Source of the DNA: Paulinella micropora | Taxonomy: Eukaryota; Cercozoa; Imbricatea; Euglyphida; Paulinellidae | Direction of reading: 5' to 3' | DNA length: 64,000 nt | NCBI GenBank assembly: GCA_019918135.1 | Contig: WBZZ01006702.1 | Coordinates: 166,315 to 230,314 of the forward strand | Shown here: positions 52,780-61,246 of the stretch, piece after piece | Layout of the letters: each line of letters opens with the position of its first letter | Numbering within the stretch: position 1 is the first letter of the stretch | Made by a program: the position numbers and the translations under genes | The notes under the pieces: generated by a model | Told to the model about the DNA's origin: nothing | The model's database searches: none | The model's input: the letters and a program-made list of their open reading frames with translations, nothing else

Positions 52780-54210
52780 TCATTTCCTTCCATCTTGGAG
52801 AAGCGATTCTCGGATGTCAAGCAGATAAATAACAGCCAATATTCCATAAGGTGAGGTGGTTTGAGCTAGCAGATCTTGCAGTAAATCTTCGTCGAGATTA
52901 CCAGCTGGCAAGGCGGAAGAGTCTTGGGCACCAGCATTGGCTCTCTTTTTTTTCCCCTTGCTTTTAGCGAAAAATTGATATTTTTCTGCCAGTTTTTCAA
53001 TTTTTGTCTTGCCATCTTCTTCCTCGGCATTGTCCTCCGAGGATACCTCAGTGCCTTTCTGTAATGTCTTGTTGCGACGACGACGAGTTCTTCTCTCGTA
53101 TGACATGCGCAGACATCGGCGTACAAAGATACAGATGAACGACACTACTGAAATCAGCGCAACCAGCGCGAGCACTGCGGTGGCAATTAAAAAGGGTGTG
53201 GTCTGTGTTTGGCAGGTACTGCTAGTGGTTGCCAGCATCGTTACCCAGTACGGGCTTTTTCTACCAAACGCAAATAGCTCCAAGCCGACACCAAAGCCGA
53301 ACGTCGTGCGCAAAAAAGAATTCCCCTGCAGCACAGTTCTGTTCAAATCGTCCTTGGCAAATTTTTTCTGCCTTGCCAGAGATTTCTTTACAATATCCTG
53401 CCAGCCCGCAGCGTTAGGTGTGTCATTAGAAGATCTGGCCCAAGTACTAACGTTTATGCTTCGCATTAGCTCCAGCGACCCATACTTGGATCCATACCTT
53501 GCCCGGCGGTAATTATCATGTAGCAGCAGCCCGAGCGAAGCAAGCCCCATAATAAAAACACCCGTTATTCCGAAGAACGCAGCGTCCTGGTACCACGACG
53601 ACTGTGGCGCCCAGCTCCAGACAATGGCGTAGATGATGGTGGCGGCGCCGTAGAACAAGCCGTTGCAAACCTCGTAAACAGAAATAGTAATTCCCTCGCA
53701 ACAGAATACGCCAGCAAGAAGCCCGTAGCAAATAAAAAGAAACGCCTCCAGTAAGAACAGCATCAGGAAATCGTTGAGCCTGCTGCTTTCTCTCCATTCC
53801 ACGTCAAGCACATAGCCGGCGAGAATGCAGCCAATTGGAAAATAAAGCATTTTGTACAATTCCATCCGGCGAGGATAATCTATTTGAGTTCGGGTAGATA
53901 CAGACACAGACTGTTCTTCTTTCTCTCCCTCTTGAACTTGAACTTGCGTTGTTCTGATGTCGATGCACTTGGCATGGAATTTGGCCAGAATTTCCACCGC
54001 CAGCATAGTGGCGAGGGGCGCGAAGATCAAAAATCCGACGGTTTGGTGAAAGTGGTCGATGTTTCTGTACAGCAGGCCTGGCAGCTCTGGCTGGAAAGAC
54101 GTGACCTCGCCATCGAGGCACTCTATCTTGTCCAGGGTCCTTAAGGGGTGCAGCCAGCTGCAAGGCAAACACCCCCGGTTCCCAATGGCGAAGTAATCAC
54201 ATTGTGACAT
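52780..54210 (-). CDS. Multi-pass membrane protein of unknown function
   Basis: ATG at 54210, 476 residues; on the minus strand a TATAAAAGG sequence lies about 25-35 bases upstream. About six hydrophobic segments are visible: near residues 58-78 (FLIFAPLATMLAVEIL), 122-140, 152-178 (FLMLFLLEAFLFICYGLLAG), 185-205, 215-235 (FFGITGVFIMGLASLGLLL) and 340-370 (FLIATAVLALVALISVVSFI). The C-terminal 100 residues are cytoplasmic-like, with alternating basic and acidic stretches (RRTRRRRNK; KGKKKRANAG). No family recognised. Confidence 0.65.
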   Translation of the reverse strand: MSQCDYFAIGNRGCLPCSWLHPLRTLDKIECLDGEVTSFQPELPGLLYRNIDHFHQTVGFLIFAPLATMLAVEILAKFHAKCIDIRTTQVQVQEGEKEEQSVSVSTRTQIDYPRRMELYKMLYFPIGCILAGYVLDVEWRESSRLNDFLMLFLLEAFLFICYGLLAGVFCCEGITISVYEVCNGLFYGAATIIYAIVWSWAPQSSWYQDAAFFGITGVFIMGLASLGLLLHDNYRRARYGSKYGSLELMRSINVSTWARSSNDTPNAAGWQDIVKKSLARQKKFAKDDLNRTVLQGNSFLRTTFGFGVGLELFAFGRKSPYWVTMLATTSSTCQTQTTPFLIATAVLALVALISVVSFICIFVRRCLRMSYERRTRRRRNKTLQKGTEVSSEDNAEEEDGKTKIEKLAEKYQFFAKSKGKKKRANAGAQDSSALPAGNLDEDLLQDLLAQTTSPYGILAVIYLLDIRESLLQDGRK

Positions 54211-54458
54211 TCTGGACTTTTTTCTTTTCGCCTTTTATACTAAGAATTAAAAGGCAACAAAGAAGTGCAGGAACAGAAGAACAAGAGGGGGCAGGGGGGA
54301 AAGAAAAAAAAAGAGGGATCCCCTCTCCATCCCCCGCTCCCTCTGCACACTCCCCTCCCGTTCTTTTCTCTGCTCCACCCTCTCCCTCTTTTTTTCTCCT
54401 TTCTTTCCGACCTGTAGACAAGGACGAAAAGAGCAAAAAGATTGTCAGCCAAGGCTAC
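54211..54458. other. Divergent intergenic region
   Basis: Contains the minus-strand TATA-like element (54233-54242), a G-run then C-rich tract (54285-54400), and no supported gene. Translation upstream of the ATG at 54459 is open but low-complexity. Confidence 0.45.
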
Positions 54459-56045
54459 ATGCAGCCGGCGGCCCCCACGAGGGAGTTGGAGGCGCTGGAT
54501 GGCGAGTTCGGCAAGATGGCCTGGGGGTCTGGCAGCAGTGTGCGCATAAGCCGCAGCGCGCTGGCGCTTTTGGAGCGCATGAGCAGAGAACCTAGCGTGT
54601 ACTCAAGCCTAGGCAAGGTGAAGGAGCAGGTCAGCGCGGGCGGTTTGGTCATTGTGGACCAAAACGGGCAGACGCCAATTCACCCACTGTTACAAACCTG
54701 TGAGCTGAACGCTGTCCATCTCAGCCAGTCCATCGTAGATAGCATTTACAAACAAGGTTTTTGTTTATTGCAACAACAGCAGCACGAGTCGCTGGGAGCC
54801 ATATATAGCTGCCTGGACGTCCTGAGGTACGAGATTTCATTCTCCGACGGTCCCGGGGGGCGGGCGTACAGCTGCCGCGCCCTGTGGCCGACGGAGAACG
54901 ACAGCGGGGGGGGGCACGGGGGGGCTTGGCCGGAACCCCGCGCGATCAACCGGTGGTAGTGATCGAGTACCCCCCCTACCGTCCCAACAGCGAGGGTATG
55001 CCCAACAGCCCCATGGTGTCTTTGCTGGAGATCTACGCGCTGCGTCTGCAGCTGGAAAATACGCGCCTGACTTACACGCTAGACCACGCGCTGGACGCGG
55101 TATTGTTGCCAAGGCGTCGGCAGGGCAACGTTGACCGCATCTACGAAGAGGCCTGGCTGCACAGCCAACCCAAGTGGGAGCTGGGGATATCTGCTACGGC
55201 GGGGCCCCCCATCCAAAGCACGCGGACTGACGGCCGCGCGCACGGCGGACGCTTAGACCCCGGCTTTGCCGCGCTGGAGCAAGCTAGGCTCGCCTTTTTG
55301 CAGGAGGTACGCGCACCCCCGATCTCCCGGTACACGGGCGTACAGAGAAACGACAGACGGAAAAGCCTGCGCTCGACAGCCAGCCTAGCCGGCCTGAACG
55401 TGGCCCGGGACAACAGCTCTGCGCCCAGAACAAGAGGTCAGCCACGCACTCTGGCACACCATGGTTCTGCGCGTGTTTTGCATCCCGTCGGTTTGGAACA
55501 ATAGCGAAAGCTCCGGGGAGGCTTACCCGCGCACACCCCGGCTCTCGGCGCTCAGACAACACCAGTTGGATACAGACAGTTTCTATTCGCATACCGAGGG
55601 GGTTAGAGACTTTGTAAACCTGCTTTTGCGCGACATACAAGCGATGGTCTTGCCCCAACGAATGCAAGCCCTGCAGGCGGTCCAAGCGCAGCAAGGGGAC
55701 GACGACGACGAGGAAGCCGTTTTGGCAAGCTATTGGTGGGATCTGTCGCTGCAGCCCGTCTTTAACCCTGGTTCGTTTACTGGCCTCTTAGAGCTTATTC
55801 GTCTTCGTAGCAGCCTGAGTTCACAGCTCGACCAAGAGGTCCGCTTGGTGCAGAGTTTGTACAATGAGTCAGTACCTCACTACCACCGGAGCCGACTCTT
55901 CGAAACGCTGTCGGCTGCGCCCCAGCCCCAACCCCAGAATAAACTAGAGCGCAAAACCCCGAGCAAGAGAAGGAGAGTCGAGGCCGGCGCGCTCGGGGGG
56001 CTGGCTGCGATAATAAAGGAAGGAGGGGAGGGGGACGAGGGGTAG
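54459..56045 (+). CDS. Structural protein candidate, possibly portal-like (frame changes)
   Basis: ATG at 54459 (MQPAAPTRELEALDGEFG). The frame changes in G runs near 54905-54930 and again between about 55440 and 55560. Segment 1 has SIVDSIYKQGFCLLQ; segment 2 has VVVIEYPPYRPNSEGMPNSP followed by a long helical stretch; segment 3 has YSHTEGVRDFVNLLLRD, YWWDLSLQPVFNP and a basic tail with a nuclear-localisation-like KTPSKRRRVEAG. The general pattern (an early helix with a GFxL motif, a hydrophobic beta strand with PP, a long helix, a late W-rich beta segment) reminds me of portal proteins, but no diagnostic residue proves it. Unknown structural protein is the safer reading. Confidence 0.45.
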
Positions 56046-56206
56046 GAAACACTTGCTTCTCTCCTCCCCCCTCTCCTCGATCCTTCTTCCCCCCCCCCCC
56101 CTCCCGCCCTCCTCTCTTTCTCTTGCATTCCTTCCTTCTCTCCATGAAGCTTCTCTGACAGATTTAATATTAACAAACGAACGAGCAGCTGGTGGCCGTT
56201 GTCGCG

Positions 56207-57502
56207 ATGCAGGGCTTTCGTGCCAGCAACAGACAATTGGAGCATCAAAAGTCCGATCCGAAGCCCCGCAGGCCTGGACGCAAAAGCAAAAGGAGTCGTA
56301 AAAAAACTCCAGAATCATCCACGCCAGATCCAGCACAGCGCCAAGCCCGGGCTACCCCAGCGTTGCCTGCGCAGAGGCACAGTAACAAGCACGTGGCTCC
56401 CGAGGCTCGCTCTCCTCGCTCTCCTTCTTTTTCTTCTTCTTCTTCTGTGTCCTCTTCTTCTGCTCCTGCCGTTTCTCCAGCCCCTGTTTCTCCGCCTGCA
56501 ACCCCCCTCGCCCCCGCGGCCTTGTCAGTGCCCCTTACCACTCCCGCGCCCCTGTTGAAGCCCTCGGCGCCGCGACTCCAGCGCCTAGCCCCGGCAGCGG
56601 TTGCACTACCCTCAGCCCCAGCCTCGCGGGAGAGCCTGCACCGTTTGCAGGCGGACTTTCACAAGGTTAAGCAACAATGCCACCTGCAGGCCAAGCACGC
56701 GCATGAGCTCGAAGACAAGTCGGTGCCGGTGCGGCTGAGGCCCGACCACGTGCGCAAGCTCTTTCTGCGGCGCGTGCTAGGCTTCACGGCGCTGCACATG
56801 CTGCTGACAATGACGCTTATGGCGTCCGGGCGCTGGCCTTTCGATTTTGCCGAGATCTACTACCAGAATCCGCTTGGCATAGTCTCCATTCTGGCGCTGA
56901 GCGCCCTAGTCATAATCGCGTTTTACCAGCACTGCTCAGTAAGCCTGTACCTGGTATCCCTAGCCATGGTAGTTGGCACCGCCTGTCTGGGTAGTATTGC
57001 GTTGCTGCACAGCGATTCCTTGGTAGTTTTGTGGGTTTGTTTTGTGCTAGAGATTCTCTGCGTATTGTGCATCCTGTTCTGTTGTCAGCTGTGGATACCA
57101 TACCAATTCTTTGCTATGTTGGTATTTGTCACGGGCTGCGCATGTGTCGGTTACTTTTGGCTCATCTGGCGTCCTTACAAGCTCTTTCTACAGGAATGGA
57201 CTATCTACGCCTGGGGTGAGCGCACAGCTCCGCCAGGACTAGCTGGTCACTTCTGGATTATTACCGCCGCTTTCTTTCTGAGCGTTTACGTCCTCTGGCA
57301 GCTGGAGCGGCTAATGCACCTGCACACTTTGTGCGACTCACACCTAGCTTCTCTTAAGCTTTTTTACAACCTGGCCGAAATAAGCTTTCTCTGTGGTCTG
57401 GGCATTAGCGCTCTTCTGGGGCGCATCAATTCCGCCCGCGCGCGTCTGCAGACCATATACGCCACAGAAAGGGAGGCCATCATCGCCGGCGCCAGCCTCT
57501 AA
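56207..57502 (+). CDS. Multi-pass membrane protein, TMBIM/Bax-inhibitor-like
   Basis: ATG at 56207 (MQGFRASNRQLEHQK). The first 170 residues are Pro/Ser-rich and low-complexity, as in Lifeguard/TMBIM N-termini. A short cytoplasmic segment (HVRKLFLRRVLGFTALHMLL) precedes about seven hydrophobic segments between residues 185 and 420 (for example LGIVSILALSALVIIAF and LVVLWVCFVLEILCVLCILF). In the TMBIM family, an IRRxFxRKVYxIL sequence precedes seven membrane helices, so the fit is reasonable. Such proteins lower ER calcium and inhibit cell death; cytomegaloviruses and poxviruses carry versions. The typical acidic C-terminal site is not obvious here. Confidence 0.5.
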   Translation: MQGFRASNRQLEHQKSDPKPRRPGRKSKRSRKKTPESSTPDPAQRQARATPALPAQRHSNKHVAPEARSPRSPSFSSSSSVSSSSAPAVSPAPVSPPATPLAPAALSVPLTTPAPLLKPSAPRLQRLAPAAVALPSAPASRESLHRLQADFHKVKQQCHLQAKHAHELEDKSVPVRLRPDHVRKLFLRRVLGFTALHMLLTMTLMASGRWPFDFAEIYYQNPLGIVSILALSALVIIAFYQHCSVSLYLVSLAMVVGTACLGSIALLHSDSLVVLWVCFVLEILCVLCILFCCQLWIPYQFFAMLVFVTGCACVGYFWLIWRPYKLFLQEWTIYAWGERTAPPGLAGHFWIITAAFFLSVYVLWQLERLMHLHTLCDSHLASLKLFYNLAEISFLCGLGISALLGRINSARARLQTIYATEREAIIAGASL

Positions 57503-57590
57503 GCTATACACAGCAGCCCCCCCCCTCCCTGCACAATAATGCACACAAACAAAAACAAGAGGAGGGAGGACAGGGGGGGGGGAGGGAGGC

Positions 57591-58496
57591 ATGAAAAGAT
57601 TTGTCCTCTTTCCCTCCCCCCGTCTCCCGGCCGAGAGTGACAGAAAGAGGATAAAGCAAATGTCCAGGATTCCACTCTCCGAAGTACTGGCGTCGGCGAG
57701 TGGGACGAGTGTAGGTTTAGCGCCTGGGTGGGGAGTGACGCAGATCTGTAGCGACTGCGGTGGCAGCGAAATTCTAAGCACACGAGACGACGCAGACAAG
57801 TGTCCCTGCAGCTGGCAGAGTTCGGTGGTAGCCGAAAACATAAGAAAGTACCTAGAGGGGCAAGGGTACAAGCGTGAAGAAGAAGAAGAAGAAGACGAGA
57901 AAAGCACAAGCGTGTTGAACATAGCAGGAGACTGGAAGCCCAGTTCAGGACAAGGCCCCACTCTGACAGTGCTCTGGCGCCGCGCTCAAGACCCGCATTC
58001 GTCATCGCTGCGCAATAAGGTAGTTCGCAATTGGCTCGGAGAATTGCAGGCACGCGTGCCAGCCGGCGAGGCCCGGCGCGTGCTCATCGTGCACCGCAAG
58101 CGGCGGGTGCCCGTGGCGGAACTTATGGCCTCTCAGGAGGCCGAGCGCGGTTGGCGCATCGAGTACTGGGACGAGGACGCTTTTCTGTACCCGCCCGGCA
58201 TACGTGGGGGTTACTTTTTCGAGCACGAAACCCTGCCAGAAGAAGAGATCAAGCGGGTGGAAGCAGTGTTCCAAGTAAAGCGAGAAGGACTCCCCGTAAT
58301 TTTTAGCGCGGACCCCGGCGCTAAGTGGTGGGGGGTACGCCCTGGAAACGTGGTGCGCATTCGTTCCACTCTTGGGGGCGGAAAGCAGTACATATATAAG
58401 CGCTGTGAATATTTAGCAGAGGAGCGCTTTCGCAAAGAGTCCATCGTGCCTAAAAAGCCCTACGCACCAGACCGAGAGGACAGGCTGCTGCATTAA
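57591..58496 (+). CDS. RNA polymerase RPB5-like subunit with N-terminal zinc ribbon
   Basis: ATG at 57591; a second ATG at 57660 (MSRIPLSEVLASASG) may be the true start because the first 23 codons cross a pyrimidine-rich tract. The N-terminal part has a CSDCGG ... CPCSW zinc motif, a (Glu)n tract and a segment resembling the RPB5 jaw (RRVLIVHRKRRVPVAELM). The C-terminal 80 residues match the RPB5/RpoH assembly domain: EEEIKRVEAVFQVKREGLPV then DPGAKWWGVRPGNVVRIRS, parallel to the L-P-x-I-x-x-x-D-P-x-A-x-x-x-G-x-x-x-G-x-V-V-x-I consensus. It would sit in the polymerase jaw. Fusion of a zinc ribbon to RPB5 is unusual. Confidence 0.8.
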   Translation: MKRFVLFPSPRLPAESDRKRIKQMSRIPLSEVLASASGTSVGLAPGWGVTQICSDCGGSEILSTRDDADKCPCSWQSSVVAENIRKYLEGQGYKREEEEEEDEKSTSVLNIAGDWKPSSGQGPTLTVLWRRAQDPHSSSLRNKVVRNWLGELQARVPAGEARRVLIVHRKRRVPVAELMASQEAERGWRIEYWDEDAFLYPPGIRGGYFFEHETLPEEEIKRVEAVFQVKREGLPVIFSADPGAKWWGVRPGNVVRIRSTLGGGKQYIYKRCEYLAEERFRKESIVPKKPYAPDREDRLLH

Positions 58497-58545
58497 TTTA
58501 ATTTAATATATATATATATAATATAAAGATATATCAGCGTGATTA
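58497..58545 (+). promoter_or_regulatory. AT-rich promoter-like element
   Basis: A nearly pure A/T stretch (TAATTTAATTTAATATATAT at its start, then AATATAAAGATATAT) directly after the RPB5 stop and about 30-80 bases before the next ATG (58577). It stands out strongly from the GC-rich surroundings. It could be a TATA-type promoter, a 3' processing site for RPB5, or both. Confidence 0.45.
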
Positions 58546-58576
58546 CTAGAAGAAAAGTAAACATTAAAAAAAAGGC

Positions 58577-59454
58577 ATGTACAAACCCGAACTCGCCTTT
58601 GGCAAATCCCTTTTTCTAGAATGCCCAGGACAGAACAACACTGTCTATGGGCTGAGCTTGCAGACCGAACTTTGGGACAATACGTTGCACGCGATTTGCT
58701 ATACTGGCCATTGTTGCGAAGCCAAGCAAGGCACTGAGGTTTGCGCCCTCATGTGCTTGTGGAGCCGGTGCGGCTGGGACAGGCAAGGTTTTGTTCAGTT
58801 TCCTAGCTCGAAAACTACCTTGGTACTGGCGTAAGGAACACTTTCAGCTGCGTACCGGGCTGTGCCCTCGCATGATCAGTACGCCTGGCTATTCCTGGCC
58901 TTTTTGCGCAAGAGCTGGGAGGGCTGGCAGACCGCGGTCGACGCCTGGAGCTGTGCCGAGAAATCCTGCAGCTGCGGCGGGCTGTCACAGAGGAAATCAT
59001 TGCGGCGGTAGTTGTGGGCATCCACGACGTTGTGTGGGACAGATATATGGGTCCGGCAGCTCCCATGCACGTGGACCTGTGCTGGAACGACAACGCTGTT
59101 CAAATAGGCTGGCCCCTAATTATGACAAACCTCGCGAAGCTGCCAGAGCTGAATTCTCTGCGGATAGAACACGTGGGCACCAGCCGGAGTCGACGGCGAT
59201 ACTCTCCTGTGCGATCTGCTGACCCTACGGGGCTTGACAAGGTGCGTTTGTGCCACCTATACCAATGCTCGCCGCTCCCACGCCTCGAAATCCTAGCTCC
59301 CGCCGCCGCGGTGACAGCAGAGGGACCCGGCGGTCGTATTTTTGTTGTTTCCCCGGAGCTAGTCATCGAGGGGTGCGAACAGAAGTACCCCAGCCCGCTC
59401 CCCCGTGTCCACACCCAACAATATAGCGAGACGCGCAATGTGAGTTTTATTTAA
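58577..59454 (+). CDS. Hypothetical protein, frame-disrupted
   Basis: ATG at 58577 (MYKPELAFGKSLFLECPG). Coding character passes through all three frames: the first to about 58830, a second to about 58880, then a third to the stop at 59454. The last part reads LELCREILQLRRAVTEEIIA then VVGIHDVVWDRYMGPAAP, VDLCWNDNAVQIGWPLIMT and a final GGRIFVVSPELVIEGCEQ. No family recognised. It precedes an AT-rich end (TTTATTTAATAATAATAAAAAG) shared with the convergent capsid-like gene. Confidence 0.45.
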
Positions 59455-59516
59455 TAATAATAAAAAGAAAATGTGCCAACTGTTTCCTTTTTTTTTCGTT
59501 TGCTCCTGAGAGAAGC

Positions 59517-60578
59517 CTAGGCTGTCGGCTGTGGTCCTAGCACCGGAGTAAGAAAAGTAGACCCTTGCACTCCCGTACCCGCATACTCAGCACCGGCTCC
59601 CTTGAGTTGCATAAACGCGTGCGGATCAGCGCGCGGCCCGAGCGCCGTCCGCCCCACGCCAGCGTCGATCAGTTTCTTGTGGACGGGGCTGTAGGTCAGC
59701 TGCGCTCCCCGACAACAAATAGATTGCTCGTGTTCCCGGGGCTTCAGTATGCCGTCGGGCAGGAAAAGCTGTTTCTGCGCGCCGGTCAGGTCATCCACGA
59801 CGTAGCCCAGAGCAGTGAGCACGGTGTTAAAGATGTCGGCGCAGGGATCCTCTTGCATTTGCCCCCCTACCATTTCGCGCGAGTACTTGCCTGTCATAGA
59901 GCTAAACCAGTGCTTGACCTGGTAGTGGTACGGCAGGGGGACCGCGACAATATCCCAATCCTCGCCTGGCTTGGGTGTAGAGCCCCGGGGGCCGCCCTGC
60001 GCCGGAGAGGCAATAGTAACGCCGCCTCCCCGCACGTAGCGCACCGACACAATGTTGGGTTCCACGCGCAGCGTGCGGCGGTCCACCACCACGGTCCCCG
60101 CCTTAAAGCGCACCTGCACGCTGGTTTGGAAGGCGTCCGGGTCATTGGCGAAGATTACGTCCGAGTCTTTAACAATCACGAACGCACTGCCGCTACCCTT
60201 GCGCATGAACAAGGCCGACCCCGCTACAAAGCGAACGGCGGGCCGGAACAGGAGAAAGCTCAGCGGGATGGGCAGATCCAGGTCCATCAGTACCTCTAGC
60301 GTGCGCTGGCTAATAGCCGTCTGTTGTACTAGCCAGCTCTGGATCCCGGCTTGGCTGGCCAATATGGTGGCCCGGTGGTCGGTGCCACCGGCGGCTCTGG
60401 GCACCGACCGTATAACCAGGGGAAATTTCCTGACTCGTCCAAGAAAATAAAACCTGTGACTCCCAAGTGTCCCGATACCGAGAACCACACTTGTGGGTCC
60501 AGGCCGCCCGCTGGTGCCACCCGGTGCCTGTGTATATACAAGCATTATCGGAACGGCCGGCCCTCCGGAAGCCCCCAA
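59517..60578 (-). CDS. Capsid-like protein, paralogue 1
   Basis: The open frame starts at 60578 with a non-ATG codon; the first ATG is at 60545. About 340-350 residues. A central section reads DLPIPLSFLLFRPAVRFVAG, then VIVKDSDVIFANDPDAFQTS and VRFKAGTVVVDRRTLRVEPN; this beta-rich layout resembles the late part of HK97-fold major capsid proteins of some tailed-virus-like groups. The C-terminus (GRTALGPRADPHAFMQLKG ... FLTPVLG) is closely repeated in the partial gene at 63796-64000, proving a duplicated pair. Major or minor capsid protein is the best guess; no signature makes it certain. Upstream the frame stays open but without an obvious start. Confidence 0.45.
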   Translation of the reverse strand: MGASGGPAVPIMLVYTQAPGGTSGRPGPTSVVLGIGTLGSHRFYFLGRVRKFPLVIRSVPRAAGGTDHRATILASQAGIQSWLVQQTAISQRTLEVLMDLDLPIPLSFLLFRPAVRFVAGSALFMRKGSGSAFVIVKDSDVIFANDPDAFQTSVQVRFKAGTVVVDRRTLRVEPNIVSVRYVRGGGVTIASPAQGGPRGSTPKPGEDWDIVAVPLPYHYQVKHWFSSMTGKYSREMVGGQMQEDPCADIFNTVLTALGYVVDDLTGAQKQLFLPDGILKPREHEQSICCRGAQLTYSPVHKKLIDAGVGRTALGPRADPHAFMQLKGAGAEYAGTGVQGSTFLTPVLGPQPTA

Positions 60579-61246
60579 GAAAAGACCGCTATATACGGGT
60601 AAAAGAAGGAAATAAGGGAATTTTTAACTGTGTGTTGTCGGTAGGTGGGATTGCCCCCCCGATGCCGTTTTGTACCGTGGTGGGCATCTGATACCCTGGC
60701 TGACGCGCGAGCGCGCGCTCTTCCCCCCACAAGTGCGATTCTCACTACTAGGGCACTTAAGACGACAGAATTTTCCTGTCTAGCTGGCACGGGAATTTCC
60801 CCAGGTTCTGCGGTCATTACAGAAAGCGACCGGTGGCACCACCCGCCTACAGCCATACTGGGCAGCCAAGCCGGGGGGGGGCCTGCACAATGTTGGGCCG
60901 CGGGAGGGGAAGGGAAGGGAAGGGAGAGGGGAGAGGGGGGAGGGGAGAGGGGAGAAGGGAGGAGAAAAAGGCAGCCGACCAATCCGGCCTAAGGTATACC
61001 GCAAGGAGCCACCCCGACCGGAAGGACCGGGGGGGGGCTGCCACCCGACCGGAAGAATAGGGCCCGGGCTGCCACCTGACCGGAAGGACCGGGGGGGCGG
61101 CTGCCACCCGACCGGAAGAATAGGGCCCGGGCTGCCACCTGACCGGAAGGACAGGGCCCCGGCTGCCACACGGCCGGAAGAAGAAGCGGGCGCCGCGGCC
61201 CGCCTGACCCTAACCTTAGTATGCTAGACCCTGACGAAGTAGAACT
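60579..61246. other. Intergenic region with G-rich tract and minisatellite
   Basis: Contains a region with no supported gene (60580-60870), a G-rich GGGAAGGGAAGGGA tract (60890-60975) and the minisatellite at 61016-61175. The minus-strand promoter of capsid-like paralogue 1 should lie near its left edge. Confidence 0.5.
61016..61175. repeat. 31-33 base minisatellite, five units
   Basis: Units begin GACCGGAAGGACCGGG or GACCGGAAGAATAGGG and end with GGCTGCCACC; the two types alternate. Five full units are visible. No spacer-like variability, so it is not a CRISPR array. Confidence 0.85.

Noticed and set aside
51076-58834. Alternative genetic code with TAA read as an amino acid
   Set aside because: Two apparent in-frame TAA codons (51076 and 58832) sit close to frame changes, while many intact genes end normally at TAA, TAG or TGA.
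61016-61175. CRISPR array
   Set aside because: Units are contiguous GC-rich minisatellite repeats without unique spacers.
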